A DNA stretch of 64,000 nucleotides, from the NCBI RefSeq assembly GCF_003201475.1, contig NZ_QJJK01000017.1:62001-126000 (forward strand). Reading direction: 5' to 3'. Source of the DNA: Chelatococcus asaccharovorans (GTDB taxonomy: Bacteria; Pseudomonadota; Alphaproteobacteria; Rhizobiales; Beijerinckiaceae). The translations under genes and the position numbers were made by a program. The notes beneath the pieces are model-generated. The model did no database searches. It was not told the origin of the DNA and saw only the letters and a list, made by a program, of their open reading frames with translations. Positions 45,280-53,553 of the stretch are shown here, in pieces; within the stretch, counting starts at the first letter, position 1; every line of letters begins with the position of its first letter.

Positions 45280-45502
45280 TCAGCTCTCCCCATTGCGTGG
45301 AATATGAGCGTCCCGGTTGCGGCGGCTGTTGCATTCGCCGCAGGGTCGGTCCACTGAAAGAGAATGTTGAGCTGACAAATATGTCGATTCGCGTCGAAAT
45401 CGGCTATACCTCTGCGCTCAGCATCCCATGTTCACAATATGTCGCGTATCGAGTAGGGTCCGCGCCGTCCCATTGTGACCAAAAGTGACCGCAAGGAATC
45501 GA

Positions 45503-45721
45503 ATGTCGAAAGAAGAGCTCCTCGAGTTCCCGGGAGTCGTGACGGAACTGCTCCCGAATGCGATGTTTCGCGTCAAGCTCGAGAACGACCATGAGATCGT
45601 GGCGCATACCGCCGGCAAGATGCGCAAGAACCGCATCCGCGTGCTGACCGGCGACCGCGTTCTCGTCGAAATGACACCCTATGATCTGACCAAAGGCCGG
45701 ATCACCTATCGTTTCAAATAA
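45503..45721 (+). CDS. infA: Translation initiation factor IF-1
   Basis: A 72-residue S1-like OB-fold protein from [17 protein letters not shown] to GRITYRFK, matching IF-1 nearly end to end ([20 protein letters not shown] and [20 protein letters not shown]). It binds the 30S A site in initiation. The start is the ATG at 45503. The order infA-maf-yacG is conserved in this bacterial order. A 220-base spacer upstream should hold its promoter. Confidence 0.98.
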   Translation: MSKEELLEFPGVVTELLPNAMFRVKLENDHEIVAHTAGKMRKNRIRVLTGDRVLVEMTPYDLTKGRITYRFK

Positions 45722-45766
45722 TCCATTTGCCTGACTTCAGCGCATTCGTCCCGGGAGAGCTACGCC

Positions 45767-46420
45767 TTGGTTTCCACCCTCGACGCATCCATGTCGGCGA
45801 GTTGGCGTCCTAAGCTCGTACTGGCCTCGGCTTCACCGCGGAGGCTCGCTCTTTTGCAGCAGGTCGGCGTGGAGCCGGATGCGTTGATGCCTGCCGACGT
45901 CGACGAGACGCCGCTGCGCGGCGAGAAGCCGCGCGACGTCGCCCGCCGGTTGGCGCGCGACAAGGCCGAGGCGACCCGCCGCATGGCTGAGCGTCAGGAC
46001 GAGTTGACGAGCGCCTTTATCCTCGCGGCCGATACGGTTGTTGCCGTGGGCCGGCGCGTACTGCCCAAGGCCGAGACCGTCGAGGAGGCCGCCCAGTGCC
46101 TGCGGCTCGTGTCGGGGCGGGGGCATCGCGTCTATTCTGCGGTGCATCTCATCACGCCGCAGGGCAAGCATCGCCAGCGGATCGTCGAGACGCGCGTGCG
46201 CTTCAAGAACCTGTCGCAGGACGAGATCGAAAGCTATCTCGCCTCTGGGGAGTGGCGGGGGAAGGCGGGCGGCTACGCCATCCAGGGGCTCGCAGGCGCC
46301 TTCGCCGTCAAGCTGGTCGGCTCCTATACTGCGGTGGTCGGTTTGCCGCTTTACGAGACTGTCAACCTGCTGGTCGGCGAGGGATATCCCGTCCGGCTTT
46401 CATGGCTGAATGCGGCATAG
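45767..46420 (+). CDS. maf: Maf family nucleotide pyrophosphatase
   Basis: A 217-residue protein from the TTG at 45767, which has GGGAGAG eight bases upstream; an ATG at 45791 lies just before the conserved core. The signature is [20 protein letters not shown], then [20 protein letters not shown] and the Asp of [36 protein letters not shown] is the C-terminal motif. Maf proteins hydrolyse non-canonical or pyrimidine nucleoside triphosphates and help clean the nucleotide pool. It overlaps yacG. Confidence 0.93.
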   Translation: MVSTLDASMSASWRPKLVLASASPRRLALLQQVGVEPDALMPADVDETPLRGEKPRDVARRLARDKAEATRRMAERQDELTSAFILAADTVVAVGRRVLPKAETVEEAAQCLRLVSGRGHRVYSAVHLITPQGKHRQRIVETRVRFKNLSQDEIESYLASGEWRGKAGGYAIQGLAGAFAVKLVGSYTAVVGLPLYETVNLLVGEGYPVRLSWLNAA

Positions 46421-46668
46421 CGATGGTACCGACTGCAGACAACGACAATGCGAGCGGCGCGGACCATCCGGCCGGCGGGGGAGGCGGCGATGGCAAGCCG
46501 TGCCCCGTCTGTGGAAAACCCTCGATCGCGCGGTGGCGGCCGTTCTGCTCCAAGCGCTGCGCGGACGTTGACCTCAACCGCTGGTTGTCAGGTGCCTATG
46601 TCATTCCGGCCCGGGACGACGATCCCCGCGAGGATGAGGGGGACGAGGGGCCAACGATCGGGCGTTGA
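46402..46668 (+). CDS. yacG: DNA gyrase inhibitor YacG (zinc-binding)
   Basis: Up to 88 residues from the ATG at 46402, which overlaps the maf end; an ATG at 46423 directly after the maf stop gives 81. The YacG zinc site is complete: CPVCGKP ... [20 protein letters not shown] (four Cys). YacG binds gyrase and inhibits its activity. The N-terminal 30 residues and the Asp/Glu-rich tail are probably disordered. Position after infA and maf is conserved. Confidence 0.93.
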   Translation: MAECGIAMVPTADNDNASGADHPAGGGGGDGKPCPVCGKPSIARWRPFCSKRCADVDLNRWLSGAYVIPARDDDPREDEGDEGPTIGR

Positions 46669-46822
46669 TCTCCGGACAATGCTTCAGGAGCGGCGTGATG
46701 CTCCCTGACCCATGCGTTTCGTGCGATCCGCGAAAGAGTGGATGCCGTCCATAGGCGCGACCAGGGCAGGCTGCTATAGAGCGAACACCTTCAGGGTGAA
46801 ATGACTTTCAGAACGGGACGCC

Positions 46823-47176
46823 ATGGCCAAGCCCCTCACGATCTACGGCATCAAGAATTGCGACACGATGAAGAAGGCACGTGCCTGGCTGGACGACCGG
46901 GGCATTGCCTACTCCTTCCACGACTACAAGGCGGTCGGCATTGACGCCGCCCATCTCAAGGGGTGGATCAAGCTGGTCGGCTGGGACAAGCTCCTGAACC
47001 GGGCGGGTACGACGTTTCGCAAGCTGCCCGAGGCAGAGCGTGAAGGGCTGACGGAAGATAAGGCCGTGGCCCTGATGCTCGCGCAGCCGTCGATGATCAA
47101 GCGCCCGGTCCTCGAGATCGGTGGGGCACTTCTCGTCGGGTTCAAGCCTGACGAATATGCGAGCGCCCTTTTGTAG
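46823..47176 (+). CDS. ArsC/Spx-like reductase family protein (YffB type)
   Basis: A 117-residue thioredoxin-fold protein of the ArsC family. The active-site loop is GIKNCDTMKKARAWL, with a single Cys, and the C-terminal motif is QPSMIKRPVLEIGGALLVGF, including the conserved Arg of the ArsC fold. The NCDTMKKA form is that of YffB/Spx-like proteins, not of true arsenate reductases with the full arsenate site, and no ars genes are near. It probably acts in a glutathione-dependent thiol reaction of unknown substrate. Confidence 0.88.
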   Translation: MAKPLTIYGIKNCDTMKKARAWLDDRGIAYSFHDYKAVGIDAAHLKGWIKLVGWDKLLNRAGTTFRKLPEAEREGLTEDKAVALMLAQPSMIKRPVLEIGGALLVGFKPDEYASALL

Positions 47177-47299
47177 GGCGTTCTGCGTCTTCGCCCGTCC
47201 GCAAAGCGGTCAAAGCGTTCCTTGCTAACGCTTCCACGCCATGCCGGCTGGGAAGGCCGCTCAGCGATTGTCCGGAACGGCTATGGACCGATCACCTGT

Positions 47300-47701
47300 T
47301 CAGGGCTTCGGCGCAACCACGTTGATCGCCACGCCGAAGAGATTGACACGGTCTCCCGAGGTCACCGTATAGGTCGCGCTGTCTGTGGCGCCGACCCGCG
47401 CCGGGGCCTGATAAAGAACGATGCGGGCCGGATATTCCCTGCCCGCGCAGTTCCCGTTGCGGACCCGTACCTTGGCGTCCCTGACCGCCAGGGTGCCGGC
47501 AGTGGGGACCTTCGATACCTCGATCTTGACGAGCGGCTTCGGGGTGCAATCCGCATTGGCGCCTGAATGGACAGACAGCTGGCTGACCTTGCCCGCCGGT
47601 ACCTGGATCGTGCGCAAGGTCTGATCCTGCGCCCAGGCGGCGGGAACGCCTATCAGGGCGAGGCAAAGGGCGGCAGACAGGACGGACAGCTCGGAACGCA
47701 T
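47300..47701 (-). CDS. Small exported beta-rich protein, unknown function
   Basis: With the ATG at 47701 it has 133 residues and a signal peptide ending near AAWAQ (residue ~25). The mature domain has alternating beta-strand patterns (RTIQVPAGKVSQLSVHSGAN, PLVKIEVSKVPTAGTLAV, YTVTSGDRVNLFGVAINVV) and two Cys (NADCTPKP, NGNCAGRE) spaced for a disulfide, which together suggest an Ig-like or small adhesion-type fold. It is divergent from the glycerophosphodiesterase gene (127 bases between starts). I know no family name. Confidence 0.6.
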   Translation of the reverse strand: MRSELSVLSAALCLALIGVPAAWAQDQTLRTIQVPAGKVSQLSVHSGANADCTPKPLVKIEVSKVPTAGTLAVRDAKVRVRNGNCAGREYPARIVLYQAPARVGATDSATYTVTSGDRVNLFGVAINVVAPKP

Positions 47702-47828
47702 GGCAGCACCTCTTGCGTCACCATAGCAAAAGTTGCGGCGGAAAGCAGGCGCGCAAGCCGGAAAGGACGTTATTGAGCCGTCATATCCTCCATTTAGGGT
47801 GCGATGCACTACCCGGAGGGTCCTGACC

Positions 47829-48992
47829 ATGCTTCGCTCGTCGCTGCTTGCTACCACTGCCACTATCGTCGCCTTCGCGATATCCGCACCATCCTTCGCC
47901 CAAAGCGCGGCCCCAAATCCGGCTTCCACCGCGACCGTGATCGCGCATCGGGGTGCAAGCGGCTATCGGCCGGATCACACCATCGAGGGCTATAAGCTCG
48001 CCATCGAGCTGGGCGCAGACTTCATCGAGCCCGACGTCGTCGCGACCAAGGATGGGGTGCTCATCGTACGCCATGAGCCGATGCTCTCCGGCACCACCGA
48101 TGTCGCCCAGCGTCCGGAATTCGCCAACCGCAAGACTACGAAGAAGCTTGACGGTGTGGATGTCACGGACTGGTTCGCCGGCGATTTCACCCTTGCCGAG
48201 ATCAAGACCCTTTTCGCCAAGCAGCCCATAGCGGGTCGCGACACGAGCTTCGACGGCAAATTTCGCATTCCCACCTTGCAGGAGGTCATCGATCTCGCGA
48301 AGTCGGAGAGCGCCCGGCTCGGACGGCCGATCGGGATCGCGCCGGAGACCAAGCATCCGACTTTCCATCAGCAAGCCGGCCTCGCGCTCGAGGACAAGCT
48401 CGTCGCCATGCTCGCGGCTGCAGGCTGGACGGCGAAGGACGCGCCGGTCGTGATCCAGAGTTTCGAAGTCGGCAACCTGAAATATCTCAACGGCAAGACG
48501 GATGTTCGGCTCGCCCAGCTCATCGATGCCGATGATATCGGGCCGGACGGCGAGATCGTGCTCGCCGTTCCGCTGGCACAGCCCTACGATCTCGTGGTCG
48601 CCGGTGACACGCGCAGCTTCAAGGACCTGGTGACGCCGGCGGGTCTGAAGGAGATCGCTACCTATGCCGATATCGTCGCGCCGTGGAAGCCTTACATTCT
48701 GTCGGCGAAATACACGGATGCCAACGGCGACGGCAAGCCGGACGACCTCAACGGCGACGGCAAGCTCGATTGGGCCGACCGCACGCTCCTGCCGCCGACC
48801 GACCTGGTGAAGAACGCCCATGCCGCGGGCCTCAAGGTCTACACCTGGACGTTCCGCGCCGAGCCGCGCAATCTCGCCTCGAACTTCAAGGGCGATCCGG
48901 TCGCGGAGATGCGCGCCTATATCGATCTCGGCGTCGATGGTGTCTTCAGCGACTTCCCGGATGTTGCCGTGAAGGCGGCACGGGGCCAGTAG
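47829..48992 (+). CDS. Exported glycerophosphodiester phosphodiesterase (GlpQ-like) with EF-hand-like loops
   Basis: With the ATG at 47829 it has 387 residues and a signal peptide ending APSFAQ. The GDPD TIM-barrel shows [19 protein letters not shown] (catalytic His and Arg), [20 protein letters not shown] (metal Glu/Asp and second His), [14 protein letters not shown] (metal Glu) and [11 protein letters not shown] near the end. It hydrolyses glycerophosphodiesters to glycerol 3-phosphate. Between strands 6 and 7 two tandem DxNxDG loops ([24 protein letters not shown]) fit calcium-binding EF-hand/dockerin loops. A strong terminator follows. Confidence 0.92.
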   Translation: MLRSSLLATTATIVAFAISAPSFAQSAAPNPASTATVIAHRGASGYRPDHTIEGYKLAIELGADFIEPDVVATKDGVLIVRHEPMLSGTTDVAQRPEFANRKTTKKLDGVDVTDWFAGDFTLAEIKTLFAKQPIAGRDTSFDGKFRIPTLQEVIDLAKSESARLGRPIGIAPETKHPTFHQQAGLALEDKLVAMLAAAGWTAKDAPVVIQSFEVGNLKYLNGKTDVRLAQLIDADDIGPDGEIVLAVPLAQPYDLVVAGDTRSFKDLVTPAGLKEIATYADIVAPWKPYILSAKYTDANGDGKPDDLNGDGKLDWADRTLLPPTDLVKNAHAAGLKVYTWTFRAEPRNLASNFKGDPVAEMRAYIDLGVDGVFSDFPDVAVKAARGQ

Positions 48993-49023
48993 TCACGCCC
49001 CATCCCCTTCCCAAACCCATCGG

Positions 49024-49063
49024 GGCCGGTTCGCGCGACAAGGCGCGGGCCGGCCTTTTGTTT
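49024..49063 (+). terminator. Rho-independent terminator after the glycerophosphodiesterase gene
   Basis: GGCCGGTTCGCGC pairs with GCGCGGGCCGGCC (13 bp, two G-U pairs) around a six-base loop and runs into TTTTG. An outer CCCAAAC/GTTTGGG pair encloses it. Confidence 0.8.
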
Positions 49064-49152
49064 GGGAGGTAGGATCAGAGGCGCTTTTTTTTAAGGGTCT
49101 GCGTGGACGCGCGAAAACGTCGCCCCCGGGGTAGGCGGCCCCTCGTCCATTT

Positions 49153-49171
49153 GGTAGTATTTTTTATTACC
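49153..49171 (+). promoter_or_regulatory. AT-rich inverted repeat just upstream of the first DUF4214 gene
   Basis: GGTAGTA and TATTACC form 7-bp arms (one mismatch, G-U in RNA) around TTTTT, ending ten bases before the GGAGGGG ribosome-binding site. It stands out in GC-rich surroundings. It may be an operator or a translation-affecting hairpin. Confidence 0.4.
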
Positions 49172-49190
49172 ATTGGGGATGGAGGGGAAC

Positions 49191-50153
49191 GTGGCCGAAC
49201 TCACTCTCACCGAATATTTCAAAACGTCTGCCCATGATCTGGTCGATATCGCGGTGCCGGGCTCCATTACATACGGACTGGGTGGCAACGACAGGTTCCG
49301 GGCCAATACGGATGCGGTCTTTGTCGCCGCCGCGGGAGGTTGGGGGGACGATCTCTACGTGCCCGTTGGCGGTCTCATGATAGTCGCCGACCACGGCGGT
49401 GGTTATGATGTTCTCGACTTGAGTGAATTTTATAGCCTTAGTGATGCTATGACGAGTAGAACGATCGACGGCGGACGGCATCTTATGTTTGTCAACGAGA
49501 CAACGAAGGCTGCTGTTATTGTCGCCAATTGGCGCGATGCCAACTATAAAGTCGATGAATTTCATATAGTCGGGCAAGTATCCTATATTGATCAACTCAT
49601 TCAGGTCTTCGAGCAAGATCCCACCATTCTTCCTGATCTCAAATTTGCCGATCTGGCGACGGCCTATGGCGGAAAGTTTGCCGCCGTCGCCGACAAGGCC
49701 AAATTCGAGGCGATGTTGGGCCTCATCGGCAGCCATGACCTCGCGGCCACGCTACAGGCCGAAGCCCAGGGCGTCGGCCGTGTCTATGAGGCCGGTCTCA
49801 ATCGCATGGCTGACATTGCCGGGCTCAACTTCTGGTACGACGCCTATATGGGATGGGGGCGCGACAAGATAACGCTCGCGCGGGCGATCATCGATAGCGC
49901 CGAATTCCAGCAGAATTTTGGAAACGCCTATACGCAATCGGCGGAAGACTACATCAATGTTCTCTATCTCAATGTATTGGGCCGAAAGAGCGACGCGGCC
50001 GGTGCCTTCTATTGGACGGAGTTGTTGAATACGGGTGCCCTCTCGCGTGAAGGTGTGCTGATGGCCTTCGCCGACAGCGCCGAGAACATGGTGCAAAGCG
50101 CCTATCTCGCCGGTATCGTCGATGCCGGCGGCGGAGAATGGGCCTTCAGCTGA
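49191..50153 (+). CDS. DUF4214 domain-containing protein, probably secreted
   Basis: The GTG at 49191 has GGAGGGG seven bases upstream and gives 320 residues; upstream ATG and TTG codons lack a site. The N-terminal ~150 residues are beta-rich with RTX-like Gly/Asp stretches (GLGGNDRFRANTD, GGWGDDLYVPVGG, DHGGGYDVLDLSEF). The C-terminal part is helical and contains the DUF4214 unit: YEAGLNRMADIAGLNFWYDA, then IIDSAEFQQNFG and YINVLYLNVLGRKSDAAGAF. There is no classical signal peptide, so type I secretion is likely. No secretion genes are nearby. Confidence 0.8.
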   Translation: MAELTLTEYFKTSAHDLVDIAVPGSITYGLGGNDRFRANTDAVFVAAAGGWGDDLYVPVGGLMIVADHGGGYDVLDLSEFYSLSDAMTSRTIDGGRHLMFVNETTKAAVIVANWRDANYKVDEFHIVGQVSYIDQLIQVFEQDPTILPDLKFADLATAYGGKFAAVADKAKFEAMLGLIGSHDLAATLQAEAQGVGRVYEAGLNRMADIAGLNFWYDAYMGWGRDKITLARAIIDSAEFQQNFGNAYTQSAEDYINVLYLNVLGRKSDAAGAFYWTELLNTGALSREGVLMAFADSAENMVQSAYLAGIVDAGGGEWAFS

Positions 50154-50179
50154 GCGCGGCCGGACAAGGAATGGCCCGT

Positions 50180-52045
50180 TCAGGGATGTGACGGTGCGGC
50201 TGCCGGGACGCCGGGCCGAATGGCGATCGGCTGGTTGCGGCCGCGGATTGGCACTTCGATGGCGGGGGGAAAGCGATCGAGCAGGTCGAGGCTGCCTGCC
50301 GCCCGTACGATGTCGTCCGTGACGACTGTGCTCACCTTCAGACTCTTAGCGATTTCCTGCAGGCGGCTTGCCACATTCACCGTGTCGCCGGTCGCGGTGA
50401 CCTGCTGGTGGCTCTGCCCCCCCAGCCGCGAGATGATCACCGGGCCGAAATGCGCGGTAATGCGGGCATGCGGCCTTTCGCGGTCGTCCGTTGCCGTCGG
50501 TGCAGCCCAGGCTTCCAGTTTGTGGCGGAGATCTTCGAGCGCGCGCAGGGCGCGGGCGGCGTCATCGTCGTGATGCTCGGGGAAGCCGAAGAGGATCATT
50601 GCGCCGTCCCCCATGAAGGTGACCACGAAGCCGTCATGGGAATCGACCACCTCGTCGACCAGCCCATGGAAGCTCTTCAAAAGCTCGCGCGTGCGGGCCG
50701 GCCCCCAGGCTTCGGACAAGCCTGTGTAGCCGGCGAGATCGACGAACAGCACGGCAGCATCCTGCGCGATCGGCTCGACCAGGAAGGCGGGGTCTGTTGT
50801 CAGCCGCGCAGCGATGGGGCGCGGCTGAAACGGCATCAGGCGCTTTTCCACCCCGGCAAGATAGTGGACGGTCCTGCGCTCCTGCCACAGGCGCACTGCG
50901 CCATAAGCCGCCGCAACGGGCAACATCGCGACGAGGGGCAGCGTCGTGCTGAGCCAGTAGCCGTGGGCATAGGCCGCCAGGGAGGCCAAGACCCAGGCGA
51001 TCGCCAGCAGCACGCAGAGCCCGAGCCCCGCCACGGGCCGGCGCATGGCGATGAGGACGACGGCGGTCACTGCGAGGATCGCCGCCACGGCTGCGTCCAG
51101 CCAGCGCGTCTCGCGATTGCGTAGGAGGGCGTCGCCGGCGAGAAGATTGCCGATCGCCGTCGCCAGCACCTCCGCGCCCGGCACGACAGGTGAGAAGGGG
51201 GTGGGAAAGGTGTCGCCACTCCCGGTTGCCGTGGTGCCGATGATGACGGTGCGGCCGGAGACGTCGGGTGGCGAAGGCCCGATGAATTTCGTGGCGCTGA
51301 TCGTCGGTATCGTGCCCTGCGGTCCATAGAAGCGAAGAGCCAGGTTCTGGCCGAGGTCGAGCGGGATGCTCCGGTCGCCGAGCGCGAGGCTCTCGCCGTC
51401 GAGACGCGGCGCCACGCCGGTCGCCAGCGCGGCAGCGAGCAGGACGAAGGAGGGAACCACGCCGTCCGGCCCACGGTAGATCATCGGCACGTGCCGGGGC
51501 ATCCCGCCGACATCGGTGACGATATTGACGAGCCCGACCTCCGCCGCTGACGCGAGCGGCGCCACAGGCCACATCATACTGCGCGGACGTGGCACCAGGC
51601 CGATGATCTCGCCGGTTGTCGGCCTTTGCGGTTCGCTCCCGTCGAACAGACCGGCAGCGGCGATCACCGCCGGCAGTTGGCTCAGGGCCTTGGCGAGCGC
51701 CTGATCTTGCACGGGGGTGCTGCGATCGACAAAGAGGAGGTCGATGGCGAGCGCCTTCGGTTGGCGACGGGCGATCGCATCGATCAGTGTCGCCAGCTTG
51801 TCGCGGGGCAGGGGAAAGGCGCCCATCTGCCGAACGGTCTCATCGTCGATGGCGACGATGATGACCTCCGGCGGAGGCGTCTTGCCCGGCGCCATCAACG
51901 CGCGCAGATCGAGCGTCACCGCCTCAATACGGTCGAACACGCTGGCGCGCCCGGCGACATGCCAGTGGATGACATAGGCCGTCCATCCGAGCGCCAGCGT
52001 GATCGCAAGAGCCAAGGAGAGGAGTTCGGCCTGGCGGCGGCGCAT
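50180..52045 (-). CDS. CHASE2-domain class III nucleotide cyclase
   Basis: With the ATG at 52045 it has 621 residues: one N-terminal helix (10-28), a periplasmic CHASE2 sensor (about 35-305), three membrane helices (about 318-385) and a cytoplasmic class III cyclase domain (about 425-600). Metal-binding Asp436 (FVDLAGYTGLSE) and Asp480 (FMGDGAMILFG) are present, as is GDTVNVASRL (553-562). The position that usually carries the adenine-contacting Lys is Thr476. It should make cAMP (or cGMP) in response to a periplasmic signal. It lies four bases downstream of the FecR-domain gene, a pairing known in alphaproteobacteria. Confidence 0.93.
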   Translation of the reverse strand: MRRRQAELLSLALAITLALGWTAYVIHWHVAGRASVFDRIEAVTLDLRALMAPGKTPPPEVIIVAIDDETVRQMGAFPLPRDKLATLIDAIARRQPKALAIDLLFVDRSTPVQDQALAKALSQLPAVIAAAGLFDGSEPQRPTTGEIIGLVPRPRSMMWPVAPLASAAEVGLVNIVTDVGGMPRHVPMIYRGPDGVVPSFVLLAAALATGVAPRLDGESLALGDRSIPLDLGQNLALRFYGPQGTIPTISATKFIGPSPPDVSGRTVIIGTTATGSGDTFPTPFSPVVPGAEVLATAIGNLLAGDALLRNRETRWLDAAVAAILAVTAVVLIAMRRPVAGLGLCVLLAIAWVLASLAAYAHGYWLSTTLPLVAMLPVAAAYGAVRLWQERRTVHYLAGVEKRLMPFQPRPIAARLTTDPAFLVEPIAQDAAVLFVDLAGYTGLSEAWGPARTRELLKSFHGLVDEVVDSHDGFVVTFMGDGAMILFGFPEHHDDDAARALRALEDLRHKLEAWAAPTATDDRERPHARITAHFGPVIISRLGGQSHQQVTATGDTVNVASRLQEIAKSLKVSTVVTDDIVRAAGSLDLLDRFPPAIEVPIRGRNQPIAIRPGVPAAAPSHP

Positions 52046-52049
52046 GGGA

Positions 52050-52613
52050 TCAGCGCCCGAAGCGGGTAAGCAGCGCTGCCACCCGCGGCGCCCCCCAACG
52101 GGTGACAACCAGCGGGGCGCTGCCCGGGACGACATCCACGCCTTCGCCCGCTGACAGGACGACGCCACGACCGCCCTCAGTGCGTGTGACGCCGACGCGG
52201 CCATCGCGGACGAAGACGTCGCTCTGGCCGGGTTTGACATCCACAGCCCAGGTGGTGCCGCGGACTGATGCCACCGCGTGCGGGGTCTGCACCTGGAAAC
52301 GTCCCCGGCTGCCGGACCGTTGATAGGCGACGAAGACCGCGCCCACGCTCACCTCCACGGCATCCGGCTCTCCGTCGCCGTTGTCGTCGACGAGCCCGGC
52401 GCTCGCGCCCTGCGCCACCTCGATCGTCACGCTGCGGCAGCGCAGGACGGTTTGACCGGCCGAGCCCGCGCTTGTCGCACAGCCGGCCGTCTGCGCCTGA
52501 GCGGTCCCTGACTGCATGAGGCCGATGCCGGCGACAAGCGATGTGGCAACAAGGCCGACGACTCGCGTGAGGCGCGCTGCCTGCCAGGGAAGGCTGTCGC
52601 GAAGGGTAATCAT
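52050..52613 (-). CDS. Exported FecR-domain protein with an EF-hand-like calcium loop
   Basis: With the ATG at 52613 it has 187 residues and a signal peptide ending near TAQAQ (residue ~41). The FecR domain motif TPHAVASVRGTTWAVDV is at 110-126, followed by FVRDGRVGVTRTEGGRG and LSAGEGVDV. Before it, residues 76-87 read D-D-N-G-D-G-E-P-D-A-V-E, which fits a canonical EF-hand loop (ligands at 1, 3, 5, 9 and 12 with Gly at 6). Two Cys (45, 59) may form a disulfide. It is co-transcribed with the CHASE2 cyclase four bases downstream and may act as its periplasmic partner. Confidence 0.88.
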   Translation of the reverse strand: MITLRDSLPWQAARLTRVVGLVATSLVAGIGLMQSGTAQAQTAGCATSAGSAGQTVLRCRSVTIEVAQGASAGLVDDNGDGEPDAVEVSVGAVFVAYQRSGSRGRFQVQTPHAVASVRGTTWAVDVKPGQSDVFVRDGRVGVTRTEGGRGVVLSAGEGVDVVPGSAPLVVTRWGAPRVAALLTRFGR

Positions 52614-52816
52614 CAATGCCACTCCATTGGCCGCTTTGCCTGCGCGGGGATTGATCCACATGCTGACGGCCGGTTGTGAATGTTCTGCGCAATCCGAGCT
52701 CGCGGTGGGAGACGCGTTGCGCGAGCCTCGCGATTGTCTCACGAAAGTTCCGGTCTTTCACCCATATCCGGCAATGGCTATACAATCCTGATCGTTCTGC
52801 CGATGGAGTGTCGTCG

Positions 52817-53491
52817 ATGCAGAAGAACGAACATCATCGCTGGCTTGCCTCGTCCGCCATCTTCGGCGGGCTCGATGAGGCTTGCCTCGCACGGATCGCG
52901 CGCGAGGCGCAGGCTGTGACCTTCCCTGCCGGGGCCTGTCTGTTCCGGCAGGACGATGAAGCCGATGGCCTGTATATCCTGTCGGCGGGCCTGGTTCGCA
53001 TCCACATCGGCCACCGCGATGGACGCGAGCTGACATTGGCCTTGCTCGACCCCGGCGATGTGATCGGCGAGATCGCGCTGCTCGACGGGCTACCACGAAC
53101 CGCAACGGCCACCGCCCTGGCGCCGACACGCACCGTGTTTGTCGGACGCAAGGCCTTTGTTCGGTTGTTGGCGGAGATACCCCAGCTCGCTGTCCATGTG
53201 ATCCTGGTGCTGTGCGACCGCCTGCGGCAGAATACCGAGCAACTCACCGCAAACGCATTTCTCGATCTGCGCCACAGATTGCTGAAGGTGCTGCGCGACC
53301 TCGCCGTCGCCCACGGCCAGATCGAGGCGGAGCGCGCGACCGTGCCGACGCGTTTTACGCAGACCGACATCGCCCAGATGCTCGGCGTCACACGTGAGGC
53401 TGTGAACAAGCAGTTCCGTGCCCTCGCGCGCGACGGTGTCATTGAACTGACGCCGGGCGCCATTGTTCTGATCCGCCCGCGAGAGAACTGA
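52817..53491 (+). CDS. Crp/Fnr-family transcriptional regulator with intact cyclic-nucleotide cassette
   Basis: With the ATG at 52817 (GGAG at 52805) it has 224 residues. The N-terminal cNMP-binding beta-roll has ADGLYILSAGLVRIHIGHRD and the phosphate-binding cassette GEIALLDGLPRTATATAL, with Glu and Arg in the places that hold cAMP in Crp. A dimerisation helix follows. The C-terminal HTH is FTQTDIAQMLGVTREAVNKQ. No Fnr-type cysteine cluster is seen. It is divergent from the FecR-cyclase operon (203 bases between starts), so it may sense the cyclase product and control that operon. Confidence 0.93.
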   Translation: MQKNEHHRWLASSAIFGGLDEACLARIAREAQAVTFPAGACLFRQDDEADGLYILSAGLVRIHIGHRDGRELTLALLDPGDVIGEIALLDGLPRTATATALAPTRTVFVGRKAFVRLLAEIPQLAVHVILVLCDRLRQNTEQLTANAFLDLRHRLLKVLRDLAVAHGQIEAERATVPTRFTQTDIAQMLGVTREAVNKQFRALARDGVIELTPGAIVLIRPREN

Positions 53492-53553
53492 GCGACGGAA
53501 GCTCGGCAGACTATCGGGATCCTGCGATTTCCGTCGCAAGGTCCCGACAGTCT
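53492..53553. other. Interlocked inverted repeats (pseudoknot-like) between convergent genes
   Basis: Four arms occur in the order A-B-A'-B': GCGACGGAA (53492), AGACTATCGGGA (53508), TTCCGTCGC (53529) and TCCCGACAGTCT (53542). A pairs with A' (9 bp, perfect) and B with B' (12 bp, one mismatch). This is the topology of an H-type pseudoknot. It fills the whole gap between the crp and methyltransferase stops. Confidence 0.65.

Noticed and set aside
46823-47176. Arsenate reductase for arsenic resistance
   Set aside because: The active site is of the YffB/Spx-like type, and no arsB, arsR or acr3 gene is nearby, so resistance is not supported.
52660-52780. Crp-type palindrome (TGTGA-N6-TCACA) in the divergent crp/FecR region
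   Set aside because: TGTGA occurs (near 52675) but the matching half site does not, so no Crp operator could be claimed.
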